From an uncultured bacterium (lineage in GTDB: Bacteria > Bacteroidota > Bacteroidia > Bacteroidales > Muribaculaceae), in assembly GCA_905214715.1 (NCBI GenBank), contig CAJMMT010000011.1, forward strand, positions 1 through 64,000: 64,000 nucleotides of DNA, given 5' to 3'. Under the pieces are notes generated by a model. That model was given only the letters and a program-made list of their open reading frames with translations, was not told where the DNA came from and searched no databases. This document shows positions 1-7,448 of the stretch, piece after piece; position 1 is the stretch's first letter, and each line of letters begins with the position of its first letter. Made by a program: the position numbers and the translations under genes.

Positions 1-185
1 AGATAACACTATACTCCGACAACTTCCCCACCCACCGGGAATATCCGCTGACCCGCCATTCACTGCCTCTGATGCTCAATCAGTTATCCATTCTTTTGAG
101 GCAGTATATAAGGTGGTAACACCATCAAAAAAAACGAGAAAAAGCGACACACTTGGACGTAAAAAGCCCCTTTTGGACGGATTTT

Positions 186-227
186 GTGTTACCGTAGCTG
201 TGTTACCTATCTCACAAATGTGTTACC
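186..227 (+). repeat. Three GTGTTACC repeats before the integrase gene
   Basis: GTGTTACC occurs at 186-193, 200-207 and 220-227, directly upstream of the integrase ATG at 231. An inverted copy (GGTAACAC) lies at 115-122. Repeats this close to an integrase start may be recombinase arm-type sites or an autoregulatory operator. That role is inferred; the repeats themselves are plainly visible. An 8-bp inverted repeat, ACTGCCTC at 62-69 and GAGGCAGT at 98-105, lies further upstream. The rest of 1-185 shows no gene. Confidence 0.6.
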
Positions 228-230
228 ATT

Positions 231-1406
231 ATGAGTAAGTACGTCAGATTATTCTTCAACCGGAAGAAGAAAGCCACATCAACAGTGGCAGGAGCCATTG
301 AAATTGTAGTTTGCCTACAAAGAGAACGCTGTTATTTTCATTCAGGACATAACGTTACCCTCGACCAATGGGAGAATGGAATGGTGGTTAATCATCCGCG
401 TGCCGTTGTTATCAATGAGGAAATCCAAAAGAAAGTGACAGAGTTTGAGCATATTCTTATAGCCATGCAGGTGAATAAGGATGATATGACCATTGCCCAA
501 TTCAAAACATACCTAAGTGCAGACGGTGGCAATCGCCGTAATTTTATGGCATGGCTCAGGGAACGTATCAATAATCGTCCGCTTCGCGAAGGTACTCGAA
601 AAGGGCATTTAACCACATACAAAGCACTTGAACGATTCGGCAAGTTCAAAACCTTTGATGATGTAACCTTGCAACATATCTATCAGTTCGACCTTTTCAT
701 AAGGGAGGAGCAAACCTGTACGATGAAAGGGAAGCCAATCATAAGAAGCCAGGCTGCCATCCACAACTATCACAAACGGTTTAAGTCGTATGTGGCTGAA
801 GCTTTCCGTCTCGGACTTATTAAGGAAAATCCATACGAGCGTTTTCAAGACAAACGTGGGGAGAAAAGCGACCGTCCTCACCTCACCGAAGCACAAGTGA
901 AAAAGCTAATCCGTATGCGGGAAGAAAGCACGGATACCGTAATGAACAGGTATCTTGACTTCTTCCTTTTCCAGACTTTTACAGGTATGGCATACAGCGA
1001 TGCCAAATCGTTCGATTATGAACAGCACATTGTCACTATTGACGGCAAAGATTACATTGACGGACATCGTATAAAGACAGGGAATGAGTTTGTTACTCCC
1101 GTCCTGCCAATTACACAGAAAATCTTGGAACGTAACAATTACAAGATGGAAATAACTTCCAATCAGAAATACAACCAGTTCCTCAAAGGCATAGGCTTGG
1201 CTCTCAATTGTTCTTTCCCATTAACCACGCATATTGCCCGGCATACATTCGCCTGTACGGTGGCTCTCGGGCAGGGTATATCCAAAGAGGTGTTACAATT
1301 TATGATGGGGCATACCTCAATAAAGACAACCGAAATTTATGCAAAGTTGCCAATGCAATATGTGTCGCAGAATATTGGGGATAAGATGTTCAGAGCGTGG
1401 AAGTAA
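231..1406 (+). CDS. Tyrosine recombinase / integrase (Bacteroidetes type)
   Basis: Site-specific tyrosine recombinase expected to integrate or excise mobile DNA. The 391-residue protein has the usual Bacteroidetes layout: an N-terminal arm-binding domain (about 1-95), a SAM-like core-binding domain (about 100-205) and a C-terminal catalytic domain (about 215-385). Visible catalytic residues are Lys282, His334 and Arg337 in HIARH, His361 in MMGHTS and the nucleophile Tyr370 in TEIYAKL. The first catalytic Arg, normally in TGLRxSE, is replaced by Ala254 in TGMAYSD; loss of this Arg is known in Bacteroides integrases such as IntDOT. The start ATG follows three GTGTTACC repeats. A strong hairpin ends the gene. 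It heads an AT-rich island and is probably that island's recombinase; whether it is still active cannot be told. Confidence 0.93.
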   Translation: MSKYVRLFFNRKKKATSTVAGAIEIVVCLQRERCYFHSGHNVTLDQWENGMVVNHPRAVVINEEIQKKVTEFEHILIAMQVNKDDMTIAQFKTYLSADGGNRRNFMAWLRERINNRPLREGTRKGHLTTYKALERFGKFKTFDDVTLQHIYQFDLFIREEQTCTMKGKPIIRSQAAIHNYHKRFKSYVAEAFRLGLIKENPYERFQDKRGEKSDRPHLTEAQVKKLIRMREESTDTVMNRYLDFFLFQTFTGMAYSDAKSFDYEQHIVTIDGKDYIDGHRIKTGNEFVTPVLPITQKILERNNYKMEITSNQKYNQFLKGIGLALNCSFPLTTHIARHTFACTVALGQGISKEVLQFMMGHTSIKTTEIYAKLPMQYVSQNIGDKMFRAWK

Positions 1407-1411
1407 AAATT

Positions 1412-1446
1412 CAAAGAGGAGATGGCTAAAAGGCATCTCCTCTTTG
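1412..1446 (+). terminator. Hairpin terminator after the integrase
   Basis: Perfect 13-bp inverted repeat CAAAGAGGAGATG at 1412-1424 and CATCTCCTCTTTG at 1434-1446, with a 9-nt loop, followed by a T-rich stretch. It starts 6 bases after the integrase stop codon and is a good intrinsic terminator. Confidence 0.85.
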
Positions 1447-1970
1447 TTTGTTATTTATGCAGATGGTCAATTAACGATAATCAATTGTCAAGAAATTGTT
1501 CTTTACTATTGGATTTCAGCATTATTTGTGCTTTGAGAACCAATGACGGTACAAAAGACCGTAAAACCACACTTTTAGAAGGAGCTTTTTCGTCCATATC
1601 TATCATTCTCCATATCATATTGTGTGAAACTCGGATAATTTACATACGCAAAATACAGAAATTGGCTCAAACATAATAGTTTGCCAAGAAAAATTAGTAA
1701 TTTTGTACTCGGATTGAGGTAACTCTGTCCAAGACATAATGGAATAAAAAGAAGCGTTATGCTTATCTTGCGAATTGGAAACGTAGGAAATTTCACAATT
1801 ACACACAAGGGTGGCATAGTGGTTCTCACGCTATAGCGTGGGCTGCTATTACTACATTCGTGTGTACAGGTTTCCTACGACCTCCAATTCAGAACGTGGC
1901 ATTTGCAGTTCCACGCTTCTGCGTAATTAACGGCCCAATTGGAACTAAAAGAGCCATTGATAAAAAGACA
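1447..1970. other. Intergenic region with stem-loop cluster (possible recombination or cassette boundary)
   Basis: No convincing gene is seen between the integrase terminator and the lipoprotein start. The right third holds unusual structure. A perfect 14-bp palindrome, CACGCTATAGCGTG, lies at 1827-1840. A larger hairpin follows, in which CAGAACGTGG (1892-1901) pairs with CCACGCTTCTG (1913-1923) leaving one bulged base; outer arms CCAATT and AATTGG flank it (about 1886-1942). The bulged stem recalls sites recombined as folded single strands, but the integron core motifs are not evident. The function is unknown. Confidence 0.55.
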
Positions 1971-2426
1971 ATGATACAAAAGTTTATAAAGTACATTATA
2001 CCAATCATCGCTATGATAGCACTAATGACATCTTGTGCTTCAGGTAAAATAGTTCTATCTAATGATGCAAACATTAGTAAGTACAAATATGTCATTTTCG
2101 GAAAGGAAACATCAGGAGATAGAGAATTGGATGATGTAGTTATGTCTGTTCAAAATCAGATAGCTGAAACCAATCTTATAGTTTTATCTGCCTCCAATAC
2201 TGTAAAAATTATCGAGTATTCAGATAGTATTCTCACACCTAATATTCATGTCACATCCGAAAAGTGGGATGGAGGGCATACATATATAACAGTAACTTTT
2301 TACGATTATAACACTAATCAAAGTGTAGCTGTCATAAAAAGTAGTGGTATAGGAATGACAGTAAGCCATGACCAAAATATAGCCCTAAGTGCAATAAGGA
2401 AAAAACTTAATAAGTTGTTCAGGTAG
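1971..2426 (+). CDS. Small lipoprotein of unknown function
   Basis: The start is placed at ATG 1971, because only from here does the protein begin with a lipoprotein signal: a basic MIQKFIK start, a hydrophobic core, then the lipobox MTSC (Cys21). An upstream in-frame start at 1860 would run through the hairpin region and add 37 unrelated residues. The mature protein is about 130 residues with no recognised domain, probably anchored in the outer membrane. AT-rich codon use differs from the chromosomal genes after 7,450. It is the first of three closely packed genes and probably travels with the integrase island. Its role is unknown; an immunity or accessory protein is possible but not shown. 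Confidence 0.75.
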   Translation: MIQKFIKYIIPIIAMIALMTSCASGKIVLSNDANISKYKYVIFGKETSGDRELDDVVMSVQNQIAETNLIVLSASNTVKIIEYSDSILTPNIHVTSEKWDGGHTYITVTFYDYNTNQSVAVIKSSGIGMTVSHDQNIALSAIRKKLNKLFR

Positions 2427-2458
2427 CACAAAATTTTCACAACAAAAAAAATAGAAAT

Positions 2459-3127
2459 ATGTACCCAAACGATAATATCTTCAACATATATTACAACATA
2501 GGCAAACGAACTCCATTTTTAGTTAAAAGATGCGAGTTGGGGTTAGCACGAGCATCAAGCGAAGAAAGGCGCATAGACCCAAATCAGGATAGGACTTTTT
2601 TAGTTGAAACCGTAAAACCACGAGGGAAATATGGCAAAGCGTATGGTAAATGCTTTGTGGATGGTAAACCTGACGATACTTATAGACAAGAATGTTATCC
2701 TGATATAAAAGATGAGGAAATTCCTTGTGCTGGGTGTGGAGAGTGGGTTTTGATAGATGTTCCAGGGGTATCACTTGATGAGATATTTCCAATTCACAAG
2801 GCTAAAGACATTCTGATGTTCGGGAAATATAAAGGAAAATCTTTCGGTGAGATTTATAAGTTGGATTATCAATATCTTCATTGGTTAGAAACAACAGACA
2901 GATTTTTCAAAATAGACTTTGAGGAACTTAGGCGATTGTACCCAAATGTGGAAAACTCCTCTGTTATATCTATAACAGAAAAGATAATTGATTTTGGCAA
3001 ATATAAAGGAAAAAAGTTCAGTGATATAATAAATGATACAGCTTATCTTGAATGGCTTGTTTCTATAGAGAAATTATCTATTGAGGAATTTAGATTATTA
3101 ACAACGAATAAATACAATTTAGAATGA
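2459..3127 (+). CDS. Protein with two FGKYKGK (ExoX C-terminal-like) repeats
   Basis: The 222-residue cytoplasmic-looking protein contains the same short domain twice. The copies are at about residues 116-143 (MFGKYKGKSFGEIYKLD...LHWLE) and 172-199 (DFGKYKGKKFSDIINDT...LEWLV). This unit matches the small domain found at the C-terminus of exodeoxyribonuclease X-like proteins and in DUF3820-type proteins. No exonuclease domain precedes it here. The N-terminal half carries a CAGCGEW segment, possibly a metal site, and is otherwise unrecognised. The gene overlaps the next by 4 bases (ATGA), so the two are co-translated. AT-rich and part of the island. Binding to DNA or another nucleic acid is a guess from the domain name only. 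Confidence 0.75.
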   Translation: MYPNDNIFNIYYNIGKRTPFLVKRCELGLARASSEERRIDPNQDRTFLVETVKPRGKYGKAYGKCFVDGKPDDTYRQECYPDIKDEEIPCAGCGEWVLIDVPGVSLDEIFPIHKAKDILMFGKYKGKSFGEIYKLDYQYLHWLETTDRFFKIDFEELRRLYPNVENSSVISITEKIIDFGKYKGKKFSDIINDTAYLEWLVSIEKLSIEEFRLLTTNKYNLE

Positions 3128-3693
3128 AGAAATTTATTGCTACACTAACAGTGTTATTTATCGCCATTAACATTATGGCGCAAGAACATCTTACCTTTAA
3201 AGGTATTCCTATAGAGGGAAGTATGACCGAATTTTGTCAAAAACTTAAAACAAAAGGATTTACTTCAATAGGACGTGAAAACAATATAACTTTGTTTACA
3301 GGTGACTTTACAGGTCGAAAGGCAACTGTAGGCGTGACTGCAACGGATGATGGGAAAAATGTTTTTGCAGTGGTTCTTTTTTTTGACCCAAGTGGTGAGT
3401 GGAACACACTTGTTAATACTTACGACTATTATAAAGATTTATATACTCGTAAATATGGTAAGCCCACGATTTCAAAAGAGAAAAATCCAGCCCTCTCAGA
3501 TTCCAATACCGCATTAATGGCAGAAGTACATCAAGGAACTGTGGTATATGGCAGTGCGTGGGAGTTAAAAGGTGGTGATATACAACTATCTATAGAAAAA
3601 ACTTCTGGAGTTTATGAGGGTATGGTAATGATTCGTTATAGGGATTCGCAAAATGTCGAGAACAAAATAAAGAATGATTTGGATGATATTTAA
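3124..3693 (+). CDS. Secreted protein of unknown function
   Basis: The 189-residue protein starts with a clear signal peptide (MKKFIATLTVLFIAINIMAQ, cleavage probably after the AQ), so it should be periplasmic or surface exposed. The mature part begins with EHLTFKGIPIEG, a pattern common in small Bacteroidales exported proteins, but I do not recognise a named domain. It overlaps the preceding gene by 4 bases, so the two are translationally coupled. Low GC like its neighbours. In island context it could be an immunity-type or accessory protein; this is inference from position only. Confidence 0.75.
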   Translation: MKKFIATLTVLFIAINIMAQEHLTFKGIPIEGSMTEFCQKLKTKGFTSIGRENNITLFTGDFTGRKATVGVTATDDGKNVFAVVLFFDPSGEWNTLVNTYDYYKDLYTRKYGKPTISKEKNPALSDSNTALMAEVHQGTVVYGSAWELKGGDIQLSIEKTSGVYEGMVMIRYRDSQNVENKIKNDLDDI

Positions 3694-3749
3694 AGATTCT
3701 TTAATGGTAAAGCATTATAACAATCTGTCTGACTATTGAATAATCATTG

Positions 3750-4496
3750 ATGCCACTCATGCCTATAATACTTTTGTTTTGTTTGATAATTGGCATTGCC
3801 TATCTCGTTTATATCAAACGAAAAGAACGAGAACTCATCGAACAGGTTACGCCCATTACTCGTGGAGAGTGGTCGGAACGCAGAGTGGTGCTATATTTAT
3901 TGAAGGAAGGTATCAACCCTAAAGCCATATTTCATGACCTATATATTCAAAAACAAAATGGTGAATATACACAAATAGATATAGCTGTTGCAACAAAAGC
4001 TGGTCTTATAGTATTCGAGGTAAAGGATTATAGCGGTTGGATTTTCGGTAACGAACATCAGAAATATTGGACGCAATTATTGGCGTATGGTAAGGAAAAG
4101 TATCGTTTCTATAACCCTATAATGCAGAATGCCAGACATATTCAATCCGTTAGGCAATGTTTACCGCAAAATCCTGGTATTCCAATTTATTCTGTTATCG
4201 TGTTCTTCGGGAATAGTGAGTTTAAGGATGTTACTTGTAATGCTGAGAACACTTTTTTAATTTATCCTCGTTCTATCCGTCAGGTGGTTTCAGAGATTTT
4301 GATGCAACCTGAGGCTAATTTTGGTAATAAATACGAGATAATGAACTTATTCACTGAGGCGGTGCAAAACGGCAATGACCCGATGATAGTATCTTCTCAA
4401 ATCAACTCTGCCGCATATTATGGTCGCAATACACCTCAGCCAACATATACCACACCTTTCAATTCGTTATTTCATTTCGGAAGATTTTTGCATTGA
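3750..4496 (+). CDS. NERD-domain membrane protein (nuclease-related)
   Basis: The N-terminus (PLMPIILLFCLIIGIAYLVY) is one transmembrane segment, followed by a basic stretch. Residues about 38-160 match the NERD domain: GEWSERRVVLYLL, then an Asp in the YTQIDIAVAT segment and EVKDYSGWIFG, which together resemble the Asp and Glu-x-Lys metal site of restriction-endonuclease folds. NERD proteins are suspected DNA-processing nucleases. The C-terminal third is unassigned. The start is taken at ATG 3750; a TTG one codon upstream and an ATG at 3759 are alternatives. It is 56 bases downstream of the secreted-protein gene and abuts, head to head, the broken end of a primase-helicase fragment on the other strand. 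That junction looks like a recombination point. Confidence 0.85.
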   Translation: MPLMPIILLFCLIIGIAYLVYIKRKERELIEQVTPITRGEWSERRVVLYLLKEGINPKAIFHDLYIQKQNGEYTQIDIAVATKAGLIVFEVKDYSGWIFGNEHQKYWTQLLAYGKEKYRFYNPIMQNARHIQSVRQCLPQNPGIPIYSVIVFFGNSEFKDVTCNAENTFLIYPRSIRQVVSEILMQPEANFGNKYEIMNLFTEAVQNGNDPMIVSSQINSAAYYGRNTPQPTYTTPFNSLFHFGRFLH

Positions 4497-4513
4497 AGAA
4501 GATTTTGGTAATA

Positions 4514-4855
4514 TCAGTAATCGGTGTGGCTCGGAACAGTGCAGAAACAGTCATACTTAGGCACATCTTTCAGATACTCCTTTCCGAAGTCAGCCTTGAT
4601 AGTCGAAGCCTTCAAATAGACAAGACACTTACAAGTGGTGCCATTCGCCTGTGGTCGCAACACCTCCCGGTAATAATTCGTGCCTACTCGGATATAAGGG
4701 CACTCGCTGTCGTCTTGATCCGACAGACCATTTTGCTCCATTGTAATGTCTATGTATTCGGTATCCACCTCCTGAGATTCCTCATCCGATGCCACATCGC
4801 AGTGAGAAGTTTCATCGACATAAGCCGGAAGCAACTTGATAGAATCAGTTGTCAT
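4514..4855 (-). pseudogene. Truncated primase-helicase (DUF5906-type) N-terminal fragment
   Basis: This 113-residue frame ends abruptly after DCFCTVPSHTDY. The segment PYIRVGTNYYREVLRP ... GKEYLKDVPKYDCFC resembles the N-terminal region of the several-hundred-residue primase-helicase proteins encoded next to an excisionase-like HTH gene in Bacteroidales integrative elements. Here the same gene order is kept, with a 4-base overlap with the HTH gene, but everything after the first 110 residues is missing. The stop lies only 18 bases from the end of the convergent NERD gene. The best reading is a gene cut by a deletion or by insertion of the NERD-containing segment. It is probably not functional as a primase. 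The family match is from memory. Confidence 0.65.
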
Positions 4856-5139
4856 ATCGCACCCTTTATCATGCGTTCAACATCGGACAAGCGGTATCTT
4901 ACCTTGTTGCCTATCTTGATTTTTTCCAGATACTTGTCGTTATCCCATCGCCATAAGGTCGATAAGGTCACGCCGAGCATTTTGGCAGCTTCCTTGGCGG
5001 TGATGTAGATTTCTTCCTGGGGCGCGTTTGCTTCTATCTGTTCCTGGTTCCAGGCTTTGAAAGCCTCGCGCAGATCATCAATATTCATGATGACCATCGT
5101 CGTTTGTTTTGGACTTGAATTTTGGTCGTTGTAGAACAT
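4852..5139 (-). CDS. Excisionase-type helix-turn-helix protein
   Basis: A 95-residue DNA-binding protein of the AlpA/excisionase (MerR-like wHTH) type. The core is ITAKEAAKMLGVTLSTLWRWD, then a wing with KIGNKVRYRLSDVERMI, where the Arg-Tyr-Arg pattern is typical. Such proteins bend DNA for excision or regulate element genes. The first 15-17 residues may not be translated, since in-frame Met codons at 5097 and 5088 are alternatives. A consensus Bacteroidetes promoter lies about 65 bases upstream. The gene leads into the truncated primase fragment, the normal partner order in Bacteroidales integrative elements. Confidence 0.85.
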   Translation of the reverse strand: MFYNDQNSSPKQTTMVIMNIDDLREAFKAWNQEQIEANAPQEEIYITAKEAAKMLGVTLSTLWRWDNDKYLEKIKIGNKVRYRLSDVERMIKGAI

Positions 5140-5204
5140 TAAAACTTTAAACGGTTATTGTTTTATCAGCGCAATAATGATTGCGTAATTGTTTGATTTT
5201 TCCG

Positions 5205-5235
5205 CAAAGTTATAATGTATAAAACGGTTTGTCAA
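5205..5235 (-). promoter_or_regulatory. Promoter of the excisionase-type gene
   Basis: Read on the minus strand: TTG (5235-5233), 20 nt, then TAACTTTG (5212-5205). This fits the Bacteroidetes -33/-7 consensus TTG...TAnnTTTG exactly. It is about 65 bases upstream of the ATG at 5139. Confidence 0.75.
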
Positions 5236-5576
5236 TAGCCCTACAATGCTTTTAAGTATCTATAAGAAAGGAGATTATATTTATATATAAATCAAAAGAC
5301 CATATTGAATTAGCGGATGTTCACATAGTATTTCCGCTCGATGGAACTTCATGGAACAAATAGAATATGTCTCCAAGGAACTGACAGTAAATGGGGGTTC
5401 ATGACAGGTATAAATTTTATCATTCGTTTGGAAATGCTCCCGGATTTATAAATTTCAAGTTAAGATTGTTTAACTATCTGCGCAGACATATATAAGCGAC
5501 GCTTCCAAAACTCAAAACAGTATGAGATTTGGAAGCGTGATGTATTAGGGTACTTCTATATTGGTGGAAAAGAGTC
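5236..5576. other. Intergenic region between excisionase-type gene and AlbA_2 gene
   Basis: No gene is seen. The only clear structure is a hairpin near the right end (5499-5538), described separately. The remaining AT-rich sequence shows no strong repeat. Confidence 0.5.
5499..5538 (-). terminator. Hairpin after the AlbA_2 regulator gene
   Basis: Inverted repeat ACGCTTCCAAA at 5499-5509 and TTTGGAAGCGT at 5528-5538, extended inward by CTC/GAG. It starts about 39 bases beyond the minus-strand stop at 5577. No strong T-run follows, so termination is likely but not certain. Confidence 0.55.
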
Positions 5577-6986
5577 TTAGTTTGACTCTAAAACCTCCCA
5601 TGTTCCGCCATTAGTAGGACCAATATGTCGAATACGTTCTTCCTTCACAAGAGCATCAAGACGTCGTTGAACACTACTTTCATGTAAGCCCAACTCTTTC
5701 GATAATTCAGCCCTCGTTATCGTAGGATTCTCTGTTATTAATTCGACAATTCGATTTTTCTGTTCGGTTTTGGTTCGGTTTTGGTTCGGTTTTGGTTCGG
5801 TTTGGTTCGGCTTCTGGTCGGCCATCTCTGAACCTTTGAACTGTTCGATGTCAGTTGTGCCGCCCAGGTTGATTGCTACGAATTTCTCGCGGGGAATGTG
5901 GACGGTAACGCCTCCCTGCTCGACTGAGAATGTGGGCGGGGTTAAACCGTCGGCTTTGAAGCCGTTTACAATCTTTTCGATGCCTCGACCCCATGCCTCA
6001 ATGAATCCGGCTCTGTAGAACGCTTCTGCCATTTTCGGATTGCGAGGCTGAGAAGTATGCTTGCCCATAAGCTTTTCAACGGATAAATCATCCGGCAGCT
6101 TTCCTTCATTCCAAAGTCGGATGTGGTCGCTATAAACGCTCATCTGCGTCCATGTGCCTTGATGGTCGCGGTGGACGATTGAATTGCAGATGATTTCGCG
6201 TAAGGCATCTTCGGGGAGTTCTAGCGGTTCTACGCGCTGTAAACCTTCATAGTGAATGGGCCGTATCAGGTACTTCTCGTCCAATACGCGCATCACTCTT
6301 TCCGGCATCTGTATAAGATTGCCATCAACAATCTCCTGACTTAACAGATCAAAATTGGTGGAGCCGAAACGACCTATCTTGAAACTCGATGTAACGAAAC
6401 GCCGTTGCGGATGTTTGCCGAAAAGCAAAATGGCACCATTGCACGGAACACCATCCTCCATTAGTCCAAGGTTGGAGATGACTTCTTCCGGCGTAGAATT
6501 TTCTGCATCGGGCGACATTCGCTTCTCCTTGATACCTTTCTTCAAGAAATACTGGATTGCCTCCGGGTCTATATCCTCGATTGTCGCGCCATAACAAGGC
6601 ATATCTTCCCAGCTTCTACCGAATTTCTTCATTAGGAACTGCTGCAATGCCAGTCCGCGCAATTCTTGGTTGGTCGCGCCACTTCGCATATAGAAAGCGC
6701 CTTTATAAGAGATGGGAATGTTGGACGGCTCAATGTCAATCTCGATTATATCCTTTCCATCGCGCTCTATATGACTGACAGCAGGAACGATACCCAACAT
6801 CGTAACAATCTTGTTGGGAATATCCTCCAGTTGCTGATGAAGATGCGTAACGCCAACTACAGACATATCATCGTCAATACCGACATAAATACGTCCGCCC
6901 TGCGCATTAGCAAAGCCGCACACCCACTTGAGGTACTCGTCCTTCCAAATCCGCTTATATTCAGTATTCTGATTCTCGTTGTTCAT
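5577..6986 (-). CDS. AlbA_2 / HATPase_c_4 regulator with C-terminal winged helix
   Basis: Putative ATP-binding transcriptional regulator of the Schlafen AlbA_2 family. Residues about 1-115 are the AlbA_2 domain (EYKRIWKDEYLKWVCGFANA, GGRIYVGIDDD). Residues about 250-360 are the HATPase_c_4-like region (ALREIICNSIVHRDH, RLWNEGKLPDDL, AGFIEAWGRGIEKI). Residues about 415-469 are a winged helix (ITRAELSKELGLHESSVQRRLDAL). The linker before the winged helix is a low-complexity PNQ/TEP/NRTKTEQ stretch encoded by an 11-bp tandem repeat, so slippage would change frame and remove the DNA-binding end. TAAATTTG (6998-6991) ends only 4 bases before the ATG and could be a promoter for a leaderless message, or chance. 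Such regulators are frequent in accessory regions; the target is unknown. Confidence 0.87.
   Translation of the reverse strand: MNNENQNTEYKRIWKDEYLKWVCGFANAQGGRIYVGIDDDMSVVGVTHLHQQLEDIPNKIVTMLGIVPAVSHIERDGKDIIEIDIEPSNIPISYKGAFYMRSGATNQELRGLALQQFLMKKFGRSWEDMPCYGATIEDIDPEAIQYFLKKGIKEKRMSPDAENSTPEEVISNLGLMEDGVPCNGAILLFGKHPQRRFVTSSFKIGRFGSTNFDLLSQEIVDGNLIQMPERVMRVLDEKYLIRPIHYEGLQRVEPLELPEDALREIICNSIVHRDHQGTWTQMSVYSDHIRLWNEGKLPDDLSVEKLMGKHTSQPRNPKMAEAFYRAGFIEAWGRGIEKIVNGFKADGLTPPTFSVEQGGVTVHIPREKFVAINLGGTTDIEQFKGSEMADQKPNQTEPKPNQNRTKTEQKNRIVELITENPTITRAELSKELGLHESSVQRRLDALVKEERIRHIGPTNGGTWEVLESN
5763..5805. repeat. 11-bp tandem repeat inside the AlbA_2 regulator gene
   Basis: TTCGGTTTTGG occurs three times in a row (5763-5773, 5774-5784, 5785-5795) and is followed by a 10-bp variant, TTCGGTTTGG (5796-5805). 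The unit length is not a multiple of three, so gain or loss of a copy shifts the reading frame. Confidence 0.9.
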
Positions 6987-7167
6987 AACGCAAATTTAGC
7001 AAATGTTCATTTGTTTATCTGAAGTACTTAGGTGATTTTTATCATATTACATTTCCCTTAAAAATAGCTAATCTGTGTTTATATTATTCATGTAATATTC
7101 ATTATATATGATATTTTATACATTATAAATCTATAAAGAGTAAATATTATCCTGATAACATTCTAAT

Positions 7168-7219
7168 TTATTAACTTATGTTATATAACATGCTTATTAA
7201 CTTATGTTATATAACATGC
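7168..7219. repeat. Two tandem 26-bp repeats, each with a 14-bp palindrome
   Basis: Two identical 26-bp units (7168-7193, 7194-7219). Each contains the perfect palindrome ATGTTATATAACAT (7178-7191, 7204-7217). Dyad-symmetric sites 26 bp apart, between two divergent genes, look like a two-site operator. The binding protein is unknown; the winged-helix regulator next door is a candidate. Confidence 0.75.
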
Positions 7220-7241
7220 CTTATTTTTAATTTAATAACTT

Positions 7242-7270
7242 TTGTATATCCACTAAAAAGGCTATCTTTG
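7242..7270 (+). promoter_or_regulatory. Promoter of the first secreted-protein gene
   Basis: TTG (7242-7244), 18 nt, TATCTTTG (7263-7270). It matches the Bacteroidetes -33/-7 consensus. Transcription would start near 7277 and give a leader of about 170 nt that includes the dispersed repeat element. Confidence 0.7.
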
Positions 7271-7292
7271 GCAACGGTTTTACAATACCGAC

Positions 7293-7396
7293 CGGTACCC
7301 GCACCGCGCATCCCCCCTACTCGCGCGGACATTTTAGAGATTGTCTAAAAATCCTCATCGGATGATTGGACGTTAAATCCAAAAACACTCTCTAAG
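7293..7396. repeat. Dispersed palindromic element, copy A (partial)
   Basis: It shares CGGTRCCCGCACCGCGC at its left and a GTTAAATCC-AAA-CA-TCTCT end with copy B at 30134-30336, with recognisable similarity between. Only one arm of the palindrome is clear here. It lies in the predicted 5' leader of the gene at 7449. Confidence 0.7.
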
Positions 7397-7448
7397 CGAT
7401 CAAAAAAACACTCTCTAAGCGATCAAAATATCCAACATAATATCACCT

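Larger units (their letters stand above)
6987..7448. other. Regulatory intergenic region between divergent genes
   Basis: No gene. In order it contains the upstream region of the AlbA_2 gene, two palindromic tandem repeats (7168-7219), a consensus promoter (7242-7270), a copy of a dispersed palindromic element (7293-7396) and a 23-bp direct duplication, AAAAACACTCTCTAAGCGAT plus CAAA, at 7381-7404 and 7404-7427. The sharp rise in GC after about 7,280 marks the end of the island. Confidence 0.6.

Noticed and set aside
1820..1945. Integron attC site
   Set aside because: The bulged stem is suggestive, but the RYYYAAC/GTTRRRY core pair could not be found in the right places, so it is listed only as an unexplained stem-loop.
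4493..5008. A 171-residue plus-strand frame following the NERD gene
   Set aside because: It lies opposite the HTH and primase-fragment genes, which have recognisable motifs and a promoter; the plus-strand product has no recognisable pattern.
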